A stretch of DNA of 64,000 bases from contig NC_066843.1 of the NCBI RefSeq assembly GCF_001640805.2, positions 748,798 to 812,797 on the forward strand, read 5' to 3'. The stretch is from Lates calcarifer. Taxonomy: Eukaryota; Chordata; Actinopteri; Centropomidae. The notes under the pieces are model-generated. The model was not told the DNA's origin. It saw only the letters and a program-made list of their open reading frames with translations, and ran no database searches. Positions 1 through 11,739 of the stretch are shown in pieces (the stretch's first letter is position 1; every line of letters starts with the position of its first letter). The position numbers and the translations under genes are program-made.

Positions 1-70
1 AAAGGATCTTCCTCTTTAATAAGAAGCTCTGTCTCTGGAGGAATCCTCTCATCATGTCCTCAGACTCTTA
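1..70. repeat. Terminal fragment of palindromic MITE-like family P1
   Basis: This segment closely matches the right end of the complete P1 element at 49383-49866, both containing 'ctctgtctctggaggaatcc' followed by 'tctcatcatg'. The element begins outside the window, so only its last part is seen. No gene is supported between here and about 2.8 kb. Confidence 0.6.
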
Positions 71-1002
71 TAAAGAGAACCTGACCCAAACAGAATGATT
101 TTTATTTGTTTATGTCTCATTTTGTTTCTCATCCTGAGTAAAAACACTGGAATCAGCTCAGAACATTTCCAACATTTCCCTCAGGTCAGTGAAACCTACA
201 ACTCGACCCAAATAAAATGGAAACCTGACGTCAGTGGGCTCTGCAGTGTGTTCCTGATCAGATGCAGACACAGTGATTCTGCTTCATGATGATGATTTTG
301 TGCTGGTTTCTAAACGTTGTATCAGAGTCTTAACATCTGACCTTCAGCAGCTGCAGTCCTCACACGGCCCTGACCTGGTTCAGAGTCCGGATGACCCCCA
401 GTCTGCACAGACCTGTGACTCGATATCTGAGCCGTCTAATCGCTGTGAAAACTCCCTGTTAAACAAACTTTGGACTGAACTTATCTGAGAGGAAAAGTGG
501 AAAGAGGTTGTTTGGTTTGTTGAAAGAGAACGCTCTGACAGCCCTCCATGCTCTTTAATAAAATAAGTCTAACATCTTTATTTAATCACGTCAGGAGTTC
601 TTGGTTTAAATAAAAGTCATTTCTGGTGTTTTACACTGTCTGAGTGAATTTGAAGTTTCCTGGTGCAACTCTAAACACAAACACAGTTTACAGCAGCGGA
701 GGGAAAAATCATGTCACGCTCTGAATTTAAACTCCACTCATCCTCATGTCACCGAGCCGTAATTACAGAGCTCCAACATCCTCCATCGTCTGGCTTTAGT
801 CACTGACTCTGGTTTGTGACTTCGCTGCTGAGCAGAGCTGGAAAACACTTTACTCCTCAAAGGAAGTCAAACAGTGCAGCGTTAAATCTGAGTCAGGCCT
901 CAAGAATAAGAGGAAATCTCGACCTTAGAAACTGAAAAACAATCTCAAGCTCCACTCCCTCTCCTGGAGCTTTTCACAGGATCTTCATCAGCTGCAGCAA
1001 TG

Positions 1003-1165
1003 TAATCTACAGAGACAGAGCTTTTTATTAAAGAGTCAGATCCTTTTAGTTTAACCAGAAACGGTAACAGTAACACAGACACACTAACAGATGGAGGCAG
1101 TGGTATTCCAGCTCCTGTGTTCTGCTCGGTAAAATTCCTGTATTTGTCAATGGAGTCTGGTACAT
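1003..1165. repeat. P1 element, internally rearranged copy
   Basis: It starts with the P1 outer arm ('cagagacagagctttttatt') and the 'tttaaccagaaac' motif, then jumps straight to the right-arm sequence 'cagatggaggcagtggtatt' and ends with 'caatggagtctggtac'. Most of the left inner arm is missing, so it reads as a deleted or recombined copy. Confidence 0.6.
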
Positions 1166-1861
1166 TGTTTTTGATGAATACTACAATGATTCTAAAGATC
1201 TTTGTCCCATCAGTCTTAAAAATGATTCAATGCATAGATGTTTTAATGTGGAGAAATGTTTATCTAATTACATATAATTTAATTTATATGTCTAATAATA
1301 TGTAAAGTTGACAGCATGTGATGAGTTTATCATTGACTCATAATGTGTCTCAGCAGAGTGTGAACGTGCTGCATCTGTTCCTGGATCTTTTAGTAAATTC
1401 CAGCAGCTGGGAGTCTCCTCCTCCTGCAGAGACTCCTCCTGAAGTCTGGAATAATTCAGTGAAAACCTCCTCGTGAGAGCGATGTGACTGTTTTCAGGCA
1501 GAGAAAACACCAGGCTGCAGGAACATTTCACTGAGTCACCGTCTGTCATAAACACAGGCTTCAGAGTGGTTTTATAGCCACCCCCACTCCCTGCTTATCT
1601 CTGCTTTTTATAAAAACACAACCAGAGCTTCTCTCAGTCTGACTCCTGGATGTTTCCTCTGAGCTGCATCGTCACATTAAGCTGCAGCAGGTTTTCACTC
1701 TGCACAGTAAATATTTGCAGAAATATGAGCCGACCTGTCCGAGCTGTTACAGCCTGTCCTCACCTCTGCACACGCCCAGTGTAAACACAGCAGCACTGTA
1801 AACCAGGTCACAGATAAGATGTCCGCTCTGTGGCCTGATTTCACCAACTGCAGCCTCAATA

Positions 1862-2155
1862 TGAGACAAGTTTACACCAAACTCCATTTAGAAATCTGTC
1901 GATTCAGGTGTGATCTGTTTTTCAGGAGACATATTAACATATTAACCTGGCAGAGCACTGATTTAAACAGCCTGAATCAACAGATGCACTGTTTTAACCA
2001 TTATGGGAAAGTTATTGTACTTTTGTTCGTGCTCTTGTGAACTGGTTCTGGTGATGTTTCCAGTGAAAACAGTGCTTTAAATTGGCAGATTTTCAAATGG
2101 GGTTTCGTATGTATCAGTGCTGCAGTAACAGGACTCTATGTGACTGTCAAAACAG
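1862..2155. repeat. Upstream copy of a ~300-bp direct duplication (pair of 3147-3455)
   Basis: This stretch and 3147-3455 share the same order of motifs: 'gagacaa', 'gtttacacc', 'aatctgt', 'tgatctgt', 'caggagaca', 'gatttaaac', 'tgcactgttttaac' and 'tggttctg'. They diverge by scattered substitutions and small indels. One copy lies upstream of the sgf29 first exon and the other lies in its first intron. Short open frames inside either copy are not conserved between them, so I regard this as noncoding repeat sequence. Confidence 0.55.
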
Positions 2156-2739
2156 GCTTAATGATTAGATACTCTCATATTCAACCCAGATCTCTCCCAA
2201 CTTGTTTGAATCATAATAAATCATTGAGTGATGAACATGTATTTCCATCGGCTGCCTTCTGTTTTGGACACAGCAGATGTTAATCATTAATTCACAGGGT
2301 GTTTATCTGCAGCCTGGTCTCAAAGTGCGATGATAGCACAGTTTATGCATGACACCTGGCACAGGTCACACAGTACGAGTCAAAACAACCACTCATGCAG
2401 ACAAAGACCCCGCCCTCTCCAGGTGTCACCATCACCTTAGAAACATCACCATCGTACAGCATTTTCCCTCCTTCTATCAGGCTTACTCTTTATATTGTTG
2501 TGCTTTTATTGAACTCAGGAAACTCTGTAAATAAAGATTCAAGGCAGATCCACAGACAGTCCAACTCTGTGTATGAGTTAATAAATACATTATCTCCAGT
2601 TGTAAATGTTAATTAAAGAGCTAAAAAGACAAAGTGTCAGACTGGCTCATAACTGATCTATGAAACATTCGTATATGATTATCAGCCATCAGCGAAGCCG
2701 TAAATTACAGCCAGAAAACCTTTTCTAGCTGGTGCCACA

Positions 2740-2879
2740 AACCTGCAGCTCCTCTCTGCGCCAGTAGGTGGCGCTGTGAGCACTGAGGCCGCTTCACCGA
2801 CTCCCATTAACACCAGAGAAGAAGAAGCTAATCTGCGCAGTTAGCAGGCCGACAACAAGTAAACAGAGAAACTATCACG
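2740..2879 (+). promoter_or_regulatory. sgf29: Probable sgf29 promoter-proximal region and noncoding first exon
   Basis: A good donor (ACG|gtaagaagg) ends a candidate noncoding first exon at 2879, about 600 bp upstream of the sgf29 start codon. A CTCF-like motif (CCAGTAGGTGGCGCTG, 2761-2776) lies just upstream. The true transcription start is not visible; only the donor and its position support the call. Confidence 0.4.
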
Positions 2880-3146
2880 GTAAGAAGGTTTTACTAAGGA
2901 GAAAATAACGCATATTATGTGTGTTGAGTTATGACAGTTGACGTATATGGAGCTAATGTTTTTGTTGCGTGACCATAAATCTCACAGTTTAGCTAACAAC
3001 CGGCTAACATTAGCGAAACAAACCAGTTGCTAACCCGGTTAACGAGCACTGTAACGTTACCAAACCGTGAACGGTAAAGTTAGTATTTCTGCCAAACTTA
3101 TACAACAAGGTTACACAAAATATCACAGTTTCGCTGCAGCATCAGT

Positions 3147-3455
3147 GTGAGACAAACAGGGAAGTTTACACCGAAGTCCATTCAGAAATCTGTTAATTCA
3201 GCGGTGATCTGTCTCTCAGGAGACACAGTGACCGGACAGAGCTGTGATTTAAACTGCACGAATCAAAGTAGTAATTCGGCTTATTTCTGGTGCACTGTTT
3301 TAACTCTGCGGGAAAATTATTACAGTTTTGTTGGCGCTCTGACGAACTAGTTCTGAATCACGTTTCCAGCAAAACCTGTACTCATTGCCCTTAAACTGGT
3401 GATTTTCTAATGGGGGTTTTGTATGTGTGAACGCTGCTGTAACAAGACTTTTCCT
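3147..3455. repeat. Downstream copy of ~300-bp direct duplication, in sgf29 intron 1
   Basis: Homologous to 1862-2155 (same motif order). It holds a 67-codon open frame with a cysteine pattern faintly like an immunoglobulin fold. The frame is not kept in the other copy and has no splice or domain support. Confidence 0.55.
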
Positions 3456-3481
3456 GATGTTAAAATCTAAAAGGTGTGGAC

Positions 3482-5611
3482 ATGTCAGCTGACACTAAGA
3501 TTGCCGAGCTGCTCACTGAGCTCCATCAGCTCATCAAACAGACCCAGGTAAGACATCACTCATCACCTTTACACAGGGAGGATGGAGAGTGACCTCGTGT
3601 CAGTTTTTAAACAGGATGCTGAGTCTGTTCTGTTTTTCAGGAGGAGAGATCGCGCAGTGAACACAACCTGCTCAACATCCAGAAAACACACGAGAGGATG
3701 CAGACGGAGAACAAGAGTCAGTGTTTCCAGAGTGACTGATAATCAACCCCCACACCTGTTACTGTGTCACCTGGTTTAGCTGTCGTACCTGTCTGTCAGC
3801 TGCTGCAGTATTCATCCAAACACTTTGTGTTTTCCTCCTCAGCTTCTCCATATTACCGCACCAAGCTGAGGGGACTGTACACCACAGCCAAAGCAGACGC
3901 TGAGGCAGAGTGTGGGTGAGTTTCAACACGACAAACTGATGGTTTAACTGCTGCTTTATCAGAGGAGTGTGTGAGGAGGAAAGAATCATGTCTCTGCTGG
4001 TTGATGCTTTAGAGTTTTCTTTTCAGTTTTCCTTTCCTCCCTCACAGCGTTCTGCGTCATTCTCTGGATAAAATTGCTGAGATCAAGTCTCTGTTGGAGG
4101 AGAGGAGGCTGGGTACGAAAACACACGGAGAAAATCCACACTTTACTCTCGACTCTTTGACTCGTGATACGTTAAGTCTGATTTTCGTCTCTGTGTCGTT
4201 TCACAGCGGCTAAGATAGCAGGAGTTTACAGCGACAGTGACCCCCCCAGGAAGACGATGAGGCGCGGGGTCCTGATGACGCTCCTCCAGCAGTCGGCCAT
4301 GACGCTTCCTCTGTGGATCGGAAAGCCGGGGGAGAGGTAGCTGCTCCTCGTTTACTCCCTTTCTTTTTTATTGGATTAAAAACACATGGACATCCAGGGT
4401 CTGAACCATTTACTATAATCATTTATCATTTAAACATTTATCCCAGATAAACTGGGTAAACCCTGAAGGCACCACCTGGTCCATAAACACCTGACACAGG
4501 TTTCTGATCCCTGAGTGAGAGAGGAGTTTGTCCACACAACAAAAAATCTGATGAGAAAGAATGAAAACCTGATCCACATCTGTACCTGTACCTGTACCTG
4601 TACCTGCACCTGTACCTGTACCTGTACCTGTACCTGCACCTGTACCTGTACCTGTACCTGTACCTGCACCTGTACCTGTACCTGTACCTGTACCTGCACC
4701 TGCACCTGTACCTGTACCTGTACCTGTACCTGCACCTGCACCTGTACCTGTACCTGTACCTGCACCTGTACCTGTACCTGCACCTGTACCTGTACCTGCA
4801 CCTGTACCTGTACCTGTACCTGTACCTGTACCTGTACCTGTACCTGTGGACTGTAAACTGTAGAAGACATTTTACACACAGGCAGAGGAGGCAGCTGCAA
4901 ACTGAACTACTGCACCATGATCCATGAAGGTTCAGATGAGTCTGAGTCTGGATCATGAAGTTGTTATCTTTGTATTTATGTTGAGTTTAAACAGCGTCAG
5001 GTGTTTTCTGTGCTGATGCATTTTATTCTTCCACATTTATCGCCTCAGCTGCCTCAAGCGTCTCCGACAGACGGAGGGTATTTGTGTGTCGCTCTGCTCT
5101 CGCACTAACTGAGTCGTCCTCTGTGCTCTCCGCCCCTCAGCCCCCCCCCTCTGTGCGGGGCGACGCCGGCCAGCAGCGACTACGTGGCCAAACAGGGCGA
5201 CAAAGTGGCGGCGAGGGTGAAAGCTGTGGACGGAGACGAGCAGTGGATCCTGGCTGAGGTGGTGAGCTACAACCACTCCACCAACAAGTGAGAGCACACA
5301 CACACTCACACACTCACACACACACCACACACTCACACACTCACACACACACTCACACTCACACACACACACACTCACACTCACACTCACACACACTCAC
5401 ACACTCACACACACACACACTCACACACACACACTCACACACACACTCACACTCACACACTCACACTCACACACTCACACTCACACTCACACACTCACAC
5501 ACACACTCACACTCACACTCACACACTCACACACTCACACACTCACACACTCACACTCACACACACTCACACACACACACTCACACTCACACACACACAC
5601 ACACTCACACA

Positions 5612-5652
<41 letters not shown>

Positions 5653-5920
5653 ACACACACACACACTCACACTCACACACACACACTCACACACACACAC
5701 ACTCACACTCACACTCACACACTCACACACACACACTCACACTCACACTCACACACTCACACACACACACTCACACTCAGGTGAATGTTGTCAGACTTGT
5801 CTTCACTCTCCCTCCAGATATGAAGTGGACGACATCGATGAAGAAGGCAAAGAGTGAGTTCTCTGTACTGATCTCATTGATCCTGAACGCATCTGCAGCC
5901 TCCTCTGTTACTGTGTCTGA

Positions 5921-5955
<35 letters not shown>

Positions 5956-6374
5956 TCAGGAGACACACTCTGAGCAGACGGCGGATCATCCCTCTGCCTC
6001 AGTGGAAGGCCAACCCGGAGACGGACCCTGAGGCCCTGTTCAGTAAGGACCAGCTGGTGCTGGCCCTCTACCCACAGACCACCTGCTTCTACCGGGCCCT
6101 CATCCACACCCCCCCCCACAGGGTGAGAGTCAGTTATAAACTAATGACCAGAGGAGCGTCTCACTCACTCTGTATGTTCAGTATGACGCTGAGGATTTAA
6201 ATGAAGTAATGACCCAGAGGTAAACGTTCTCTAACCGGAGCGTTGGTCTCTTCTCAGCCTCAGGACGATTACTCTGTGCTGTTCGAGGACACGTCGTACG
6301 CCGACGGCTACTCGCCTCCTCTGAACGTGGCTCAGCGGTACGTGGTCGCCTGCAAAGAGAACAAGAAGAAGTGA
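3482..6374 (+). CDS. sgf29: SAGA-associated factor 29 (SGF29/CCDC101), 290 aa, 9 coding exons
   Basis: Histone-reader subunit of the SAGA and ATAC acetyltransferase complexes in the nucleus; its tandem Tudor domain binds H3K4me2/3. Coding exons: 3482-3547, 3641-3716, 3843-3915, 4048-4112, 4207-4336, 5141-5287, 5818-5853, 5960-6122, 6258-6374. All phases join and give 290 residues against 293 in human. The N-terminal coiled coil ([20 protein letters not shown]) is nearly identical to the family. The C-terminal Tudor pair keeps the expected ligand residues: D191 and D193 ([10 protein letters not shown]), Y235 and Y242 ([12 protein letters not shown]) and F261 (VLFEDTSY). The ATG at 3482 follows a plausible acceptor and matches the vertebrate start minus three residues. 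Introns 5, 6 and 7 are dominated by simple repeats. A polyadenylation signal AATAAA lies at 6585-6590. Confidence 0.97.
4581..4848. repeat. (TACCTG)n hexamer array in sgf29 intron 5
   Basis: About 44 tandem hexamers, mostly TACCTG with interspersed TGCACC-type variants. The array makes long false open frames on both strands (VQ, YR and CT repeats). Confidence 0.95.
5292..5780. repeat. (CA)n/(CACACT)n array filling sgf29 intron 6
   Basis: Nearly 490 bp of CACACT and CA units start right after the donor at 5288 and stop about 40 bp before the acceptor, so the intron is almost only microsatellite. The long His/Thr-Ser frame across it is an artefact. Confidence 0.95.
5920..5954. repeat. (TG)n microsatellite in sgf29 intron 7
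   Basis: About 16 TG units lie immediately upstream of the acceptor at 5957-5959 and replace most of a usual polypyrimidine tract. Confidence 0.9.
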
Positions 6375-6876
6375 CAGGTTCATCTGAACACGAGGACCAA
6401 CGCTGACAGGCAGCAGTGACGAAGCCTGTGACTGTGTTTTAAAATGGATCTGAACTCAGTGTTTATCAGAATCACCACTGACATTAACCACAGACACCTG
6501 AACGCCTCATAAGGAAACTTTGCTCTGTTCCATGGAGACTGAACCTCCTCTGATGTTTGGCTCCAGAAACATCAGGAAACAACAAATAAAACATTTTTCC
6601 TTCTTTTTCTATGAAGTCACTTCCTGTTCAGTCTGGTCATTTCCTGTCAGCTGACTGCAAATCCAGTGTACTATAAAGATTAGTATGTACTGTGTGTACT
6701 GTGTAGGTGGAGCAGAATGAGGACACAGCAGCTGGTTTTGTTCTCTAACACAGAACTTGATGTTTTGTCGTCTTCTTGTAGAAAAACAATGTAAATATTT
6801 TCTACACGTCAAGTGTTCAGGATTATTCTGTTTAAAAAAACTTAAAGTGCCTCTGTTCTTCATGTTGTTCTGCAGA

Positions 6877-6909
<33 letters not shown>

Positions 6910-7500
6910 CACACCTAAACCGCAGTTAAATAACAAACCTGTGGCTGCAGTTCTGACCTTGTTTTCCATGTTTGACCAACGGTGTGAAATAAACAAAGCA
7001 ACAAGATAAAAACACGTCGACGCCTCCTAAACCCAGAGGTGGAAACAGTGACAGTACGTTAACCCAAACACTGCACTGATTACACATTCCTGCATTATAC
7101 TGGTTATACTTTATACTTTTCAAAAGAAAATACTGCATCACGTTTATCTGCACAGATTCAGATTTTATTTATAATAATATATTTATTTTTATTTATAAAA
7201 TACCCAATAATATTTACAAGAGCTCAAACATTTAGTCAGTCAATAAATACAGTTTCCTCTTTGTAAATGTTTTATATTTCTGTTTTTATAATTGTGATAT
7301 TTGAAGGAAACAAACCAACCCACCCATATTTAATTATCAGAGGATAATCACTACAGTAATCAATCATAAACATGATCAGTAGTTGATTGATAGTGTATAA
7401 TAATAACTGCACTGCTACTTTCTTAATCGTGTGTAATATATTTCTCATTGTACGCGAACGCAACACTAGCCGGGGAAAATCCGCTAGTGAGTCATTATAT
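6375..7500. other. sgf29 3' UTR and short intergenic gap
   Basis: It contains the sgf29 poly(A) signal (6585-6590), a (CA)n run at 6880-6908 and AT-rich sequence up to the nfatc2ip start. No gene is supported here. Confidence 0.7.
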
Positions 7501-7546
7501 CCCACAGTCCGTGAACGCAGCAGTAGCGCGCGGAACAGAAGCAAAC

Positions 7547-10500
7547 ATGGCTGAAGCGGTGAGTGTTTGACGGATTTGCTGTTACCGTAAAGAAAAAAAA
7601 ACAGTTGAACAGTGAATGGTGTCAGAAATAACGGCTGTAACGAGGCTGTAACTACACGGACCACCGGCGGAAAGTGAACGGTTGAGTCGTGAAACCGCGG
7701 GAACTGATTAAACTACCGACAACAGAGACTTAACCGAACATTAGCATCGGTGTCGCCGGAAGTTAGCTGCGTTTAATTTGATTTAATTTGACGTATTCAA
7801 AATAAAAGCCCGGTGGTTCTTTCACTTTCATTTTGTAGTTTCCAGATATCGACAGAAACTCACCGATTTAACCACGTTCATAAGATAACAAGAAGAATTG
7901 GACCGTTTGTCCAGTTATGTTCTCTGAATAACGCTCTTCTGCCTCCTTTAGTTTCTCTAGTAATAGTTCACATTTCACTATAACAGTTCTTCTTACTTGA
8001 TATTTGATATTTTAATATTTTTACATCTTTTACCTTGAAGTTGCTCTAAGTCGTTCACAGTGAATCTTGCAGTCTTTCAGAGGTGATGTAGTTTGATGTC
8101 ATTTATTGTTCTGGTGTAGGAGCAGGAGCTTGTAGCTTCATTGTTCTAACGGTGTGAACTAGCTGCATCACACTGTCACATTTCATAAGCTGGTTTCCCC
8201 AAAATAAAAGCACAAACATCTTCTTAACTCAGCTAAAGTGGAAAAACCTCATAACATGGACGGTTTTTAAAACACATCAGCTCCCCAGTCTGACTGTTTA
8301 ATCTTTCACAGTTTCACTTTAACATCCAAAAACAAAGTCCTGGTCTTAACCCGTCACCACTCAGCATCACCTGATTTAAAATGTGTCGACTCACCTGTTC
8401 TCTGTTTCTAAGGTACCTGACGGTGAGGTGCAGGCTGTGAAGCCACCACCCAAACGCAGACGCATCCTCGACCCCTCGGCCATCGTCCCGGTGCCGGTCT
8501 ACTCCAGCAAGGTAAACACCAGCGCTCAGCAGAAAGCAGCTTTTCTGACCGAGTGTTTCCTCTGTCACCTGAGTGTTTGTGTCTCCAGGTGAGCAGCAGT
8601 CTGCAGCTGAAGCCGATGGCTCCTGTGTTTACAGAGAAGGAAAACACAGGTAAGTTTTCAACAGTGTTGTTCACATGTTAAAGGCTGAAAGGAGATTTTC
8701 AGGCTCTGAGGTGGATGGTTTGTGTGTGTGACCAGATGACAGTGCAGGTGGTGCAGATGACAGTTTGTGGTCGCAGTTTTCATCTCGAGGAACGACACCA
8801 CCCGTCGTCGCCCTCAGTGACTCCGAGGAGGACGAAGCAGAACGAGTGGAGAACAAAGTAGAAGACGACAAACTGTAAGTAGTGAAACTGAGGTTAATTA
8901 TTTTCCCATGTTTTCAGTTGTAAATGATCGACAGGGACGATTGATTATCCAGAAACATCACTTTATATCAATACCAGACTCCATTGACAAAAACAGTGGG
9001 GGAGGCAGTGGTATTCCAGCAGCTCCTGGTTAAATCCCTGTTTTTGTCAATGGAGTCTGGTATTGATATAAAGTGTTGTTTCTGGTTAAACACTCTGAGC
9101 CCGTCAGTGGAAAAAACAAAGACTTGTGACACTCAAAACCTTTAAAGTTAATTCAGCATACGTTTGTTTTCTGACCTCTGTCTTTATTTCAGAGAAGCTG
9201 TTCGCTGCCCGTCCCCTCCACCTCCTGAGAGTCCGGTCCAGAAACAGTCCAGACAGGTCAAACAGAAGATCAGGTGAGTTCAGTTCATTGTTTAAGCTGT
9301 AGTTCGTATATAAAGCAGGATTAATGCTGTGGCTGCAGCTCAAAGTGTTTTACACCTCCTCAGTGAGATCGACCGGAGGCTCCGGGCCGTGAACTCCCTT
9401 CTGTCTCCAGAGCCTCAGGACAGGACCAGGTCCAGGCGCTGCAGAGGCGCCCCGTCTCCGACGTATGAGGAGGAGCAAGACGACGACGACGTCATCATTC
9501 TGAGCCCTGACTCGGGCCTGCAGAGCTCGCCGTACAGCTCCTCGCTCCGAGAGATCCCGCTGAAGATCCGCTGCCGAACGGACGTCCACAAGATCCCGGT
9601 GACGTCTGTACGTCCAGAGAGACGCCGCTCAGACGCTGAAGTAACACGTCACAGCTGAAGTCGTTCACCTGTGGTTGTGTTTTTGTGTTTTCAGTCGACG
9701 CCTTTAAGCGACGTGTTGACCCAGCTGTCCGTCATCCTCAACGTCCCGCCCCCTCGCCTCCTGCTGTTGAGGGAGGACGTGGAGCTGCCGACAGACTCCA
9801 CCGTCGGCGAGCTCGGCCTCGGCATCGCAGACATCATCGGTCAGTGATTTCACCTCCACCGACAGGCTGTTCAGCTGAAAATGAGCTTTCCTCCATGTAG
9901 AACTTTAATGTCTTTACCTGGCTGCAGTTTATTGTTTCACCACCAGAGGTCAGCAAACTATCACACACTGTCCTCTACAGCTCAGTCAGATGCAGAAGAA
10001 ATAATCATGTTCCCCAACTTCACAAGAGATATTAATAATTCAATATGGCCAGAAGTTATTATCAAAGTATTATAATAAAATGTTGCAGAGGATTTAAATA
10101 ACTGTTTTAATTTAGCTTCTTCCTGTGCAGAGTGTGTCGTCATGGCAGCCGAGGACAGAAGCCAATCAGACGACAGCCACAGCAGCGTCATCACTGTTCG
10201 ACTGCAGAGCAAAGACCGAGACTCTTCACAGGAGTTCTCTCTGCGCAGAGTTCGTACCTCCTCCTCCTCTTCCTCCTCTTCCTCCTCCTTCTCCTTCTCC
10301 TCCTCCTTCCTCCTCCTCCTCTTCTTCCTCCTCCTCCTCCTCCTCCTCCTCTTCCTCCTCTTCCTCCTCCTCCTCCTCCTCCTCTTCCTCCTCCTCCTCT
10401 TCTTCCTCCTCCTCCTCCTCCTCCTCTTCCTCCTCCTCCTCTTCTTCCTCCTCCTCCTCCTCCTCCTCTTCCTCCTCCTCCTCTTCTTCCTCCTCCTCTT

Positions 10501-10933
10501 CTTCCTCCTCCTCCTCCTCCTCCTCCTCCTCTTCCTCCTCCTCCTCCTCCTCCTCCTCCTCCTCCTCTTCTTCCTCCTCCTCTCTCCTCCTCCTCTCCTC
10601 CTCCTCCTCCTCTTCTTCCTCCTCCTCCTCCTCCTCCTCCTCCTCTCTTCCTCCTCCTCCTCCTCCTCCTCCTCCTCCTCCTCCTCCTCCTCCTCCTCCT
10701 CCCTCCTCCTCCTCCTCCTGTGTTTTCCCAGCAGGACACTGTCTCATCACATGTCTGTCTGTTTGTTTTAGGACGCTCCTCTGGGCTCCGTCTTCTCCCA
10801 GTATCTGTCCAGGATGTCTCCTGGCTCTCAGAGAAAAGTCCGGTTCCACTTCGACGGCTCCAAAGTGACGCATGTTCAGACGCCGGCTCAGCTCGACATG
10901 GAGGACGGAGACATCATCGAAGTTTGGGTTTAA
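7547..10933 (+). CDS. nfatc2ip: NFATC2-interacting protein (NIP45, Rad60/Esc2-like), 353 aa, 9 exons
   Basis: RENi-family protein with tandem SUMO-like domains, which in other species bind SUMO E2/E3 factors, restrain polySUMO chains, and act with NFAT in T cells. Exons: 7547-7558, 8413-8511, 8589-8649, 8736-8874, 9193-9273, 9364-9607, 9695-9839, 10131-10249, 10772-10933; the phases sum to exactly 354 codons. Exon 1 encodes only MAEA. The N-terminal half is acidic and basic low complexity with two good SUMO-interacting motifs: VVAL before SDSEED (residues 81-90) and VIIL after DDDD (170-177). SUMO-like domain 1 covers about 193-265 and domain 2 about 275-353, ending GDIIEVWV as in human (GDLIEVWG). 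Human is 419 aa; the difference is in the disordered N-terminus. Intron 8 is a long TCC tract. A poly(A) signal lies at 11151-11156. Confidence 0.95.
8948..9088. repeat. P1 palindromic element (short, 'ttgaca' variant) in nfatc2ip intron 4
   Basis: The left arm 'ccagactccattgacaaaaa' is mirrored by 'tttttgtcaatggagtctgg' about 60 bp later, and the outer parts 'ccagaaacatcactttatat' and 'atataaagtgttgtttctgg' also pair. It would form a near-perfect ~140-nt hairpin. Confidence 0.85.
10257..10720. repeat. (TCC)n polypyrimidine tract filling nfatc2ip intron 8
   Basis: About 460 bp of TCC/TTCC/CTT on the + strand starts seven bases after the donor at 10250 and ends about 50 bp before the acceptor at 10771. 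The coding strand is almost free of purines. The poly-Ser, poly-Leu/Pro, poly-Glu and poly-Gly open frames across it are artefacts. Confidence 0.95.
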
Positions 10934-11239
10934 AGCTTCAGATTCATTTCACTCTTTCTGTTACACATTCTTTCTGTACAAATCAAATGTAAAAACTCTT
11001 ATTTGTAAAAGTCACTTTATTGTAAATGTTGAAAATACAAAGACACAATTTGAAACTGACATGGGATTATATTTTAGACACTGATAAACTGCTACAGTAC
11101 AGCAGCTTTGACTGGTTGCATTTTTACATGTTTTTTTTATTGAAAATAGAAATAAACTGAGTTGATGTTAAGAAAGCTGATGTAATATTAAAGCCTTTTA
11201 GAGCTCACTTTAAGGATAACTCTTGAACCTGGGCCTTTT

Positions 11240-11670
11240 TGTTTACCGATCTAAACCTGTAGAGTGGACGTCAGATACTCGAGTTTTAAAATGAGCTGCA
11301 ACATTAAAAAGCAGAAACATCACTTTATATCTCTACCAGACTCCATAGAGAAAAACAGGGATTTAACCAGGAGCTGCTGGAATACCACTGCCTCCATCTG
11401 TTAGTGTGTCTGTGTTACTGTGTGACTTTTCAGTGGTGGAAGAAGTAATCAGATACTTTACTGACAGTAAAAGTACCACACAGTAACACAGACACACTAA
11501 CAGATGGAGGCAGTGGTATTCCAGCAGCTCCTGGTTGTCAGTTAAATCCCTGTTTTTCTCTATGGAGTCTGGTAGTGATATATAGAGATGTTTCTGCTTT
11601 TTAATGTTGCAGCTCATTTTAAAAACTCGAGGATCTGACGTCCACTCTACAGGTTTAGATCGGTAAACAT
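11240..11670. repeat. ~430-bp near-perfect palindrome (P1 core plus extra arms)
   Basis: The left arm (about 11240-11430) begins 'gtttaccgatctaaacctgt' and is mirrored at about 11480-11670, ending 'acaggtttagatcggtaaac'. The inner part is the P1 family; the outer ~75 bp of each arm is not found in the other P1 copies of this window. It sits between the nfatc2ip poly(A) signal and the spns1 promoter. Confidence 0.9.
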
Positions 11671-11739
11671 CCTCTGATCAGGTTCATCAATCCATGCTGT
11701 CATGTGACCTTCAGATGAAGAAAGTCATGTGAGCTGTGG

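Noticed and set aside
3147..3350. Small frame with an Ig-like CxxC...FWC look
   Set aside because: It lies in a duplicated noncoding repeat, the other copy does not keep the frame, and it is within sgf29 intron 1.
4430..5857. VQ, YR, CT and HT repeat frames
   Set aside because: Products of the TACCTG and CACACT arrays in sgf29 introns.
10125..10992. Long Ser-, Leu/Pro-, Glu- and Gly-rich frames on both strands
   Set aside because: They are readings of the TCC tract in nfatc2ip intron 8; only 10131-10249 and 10772-10933 are exons.
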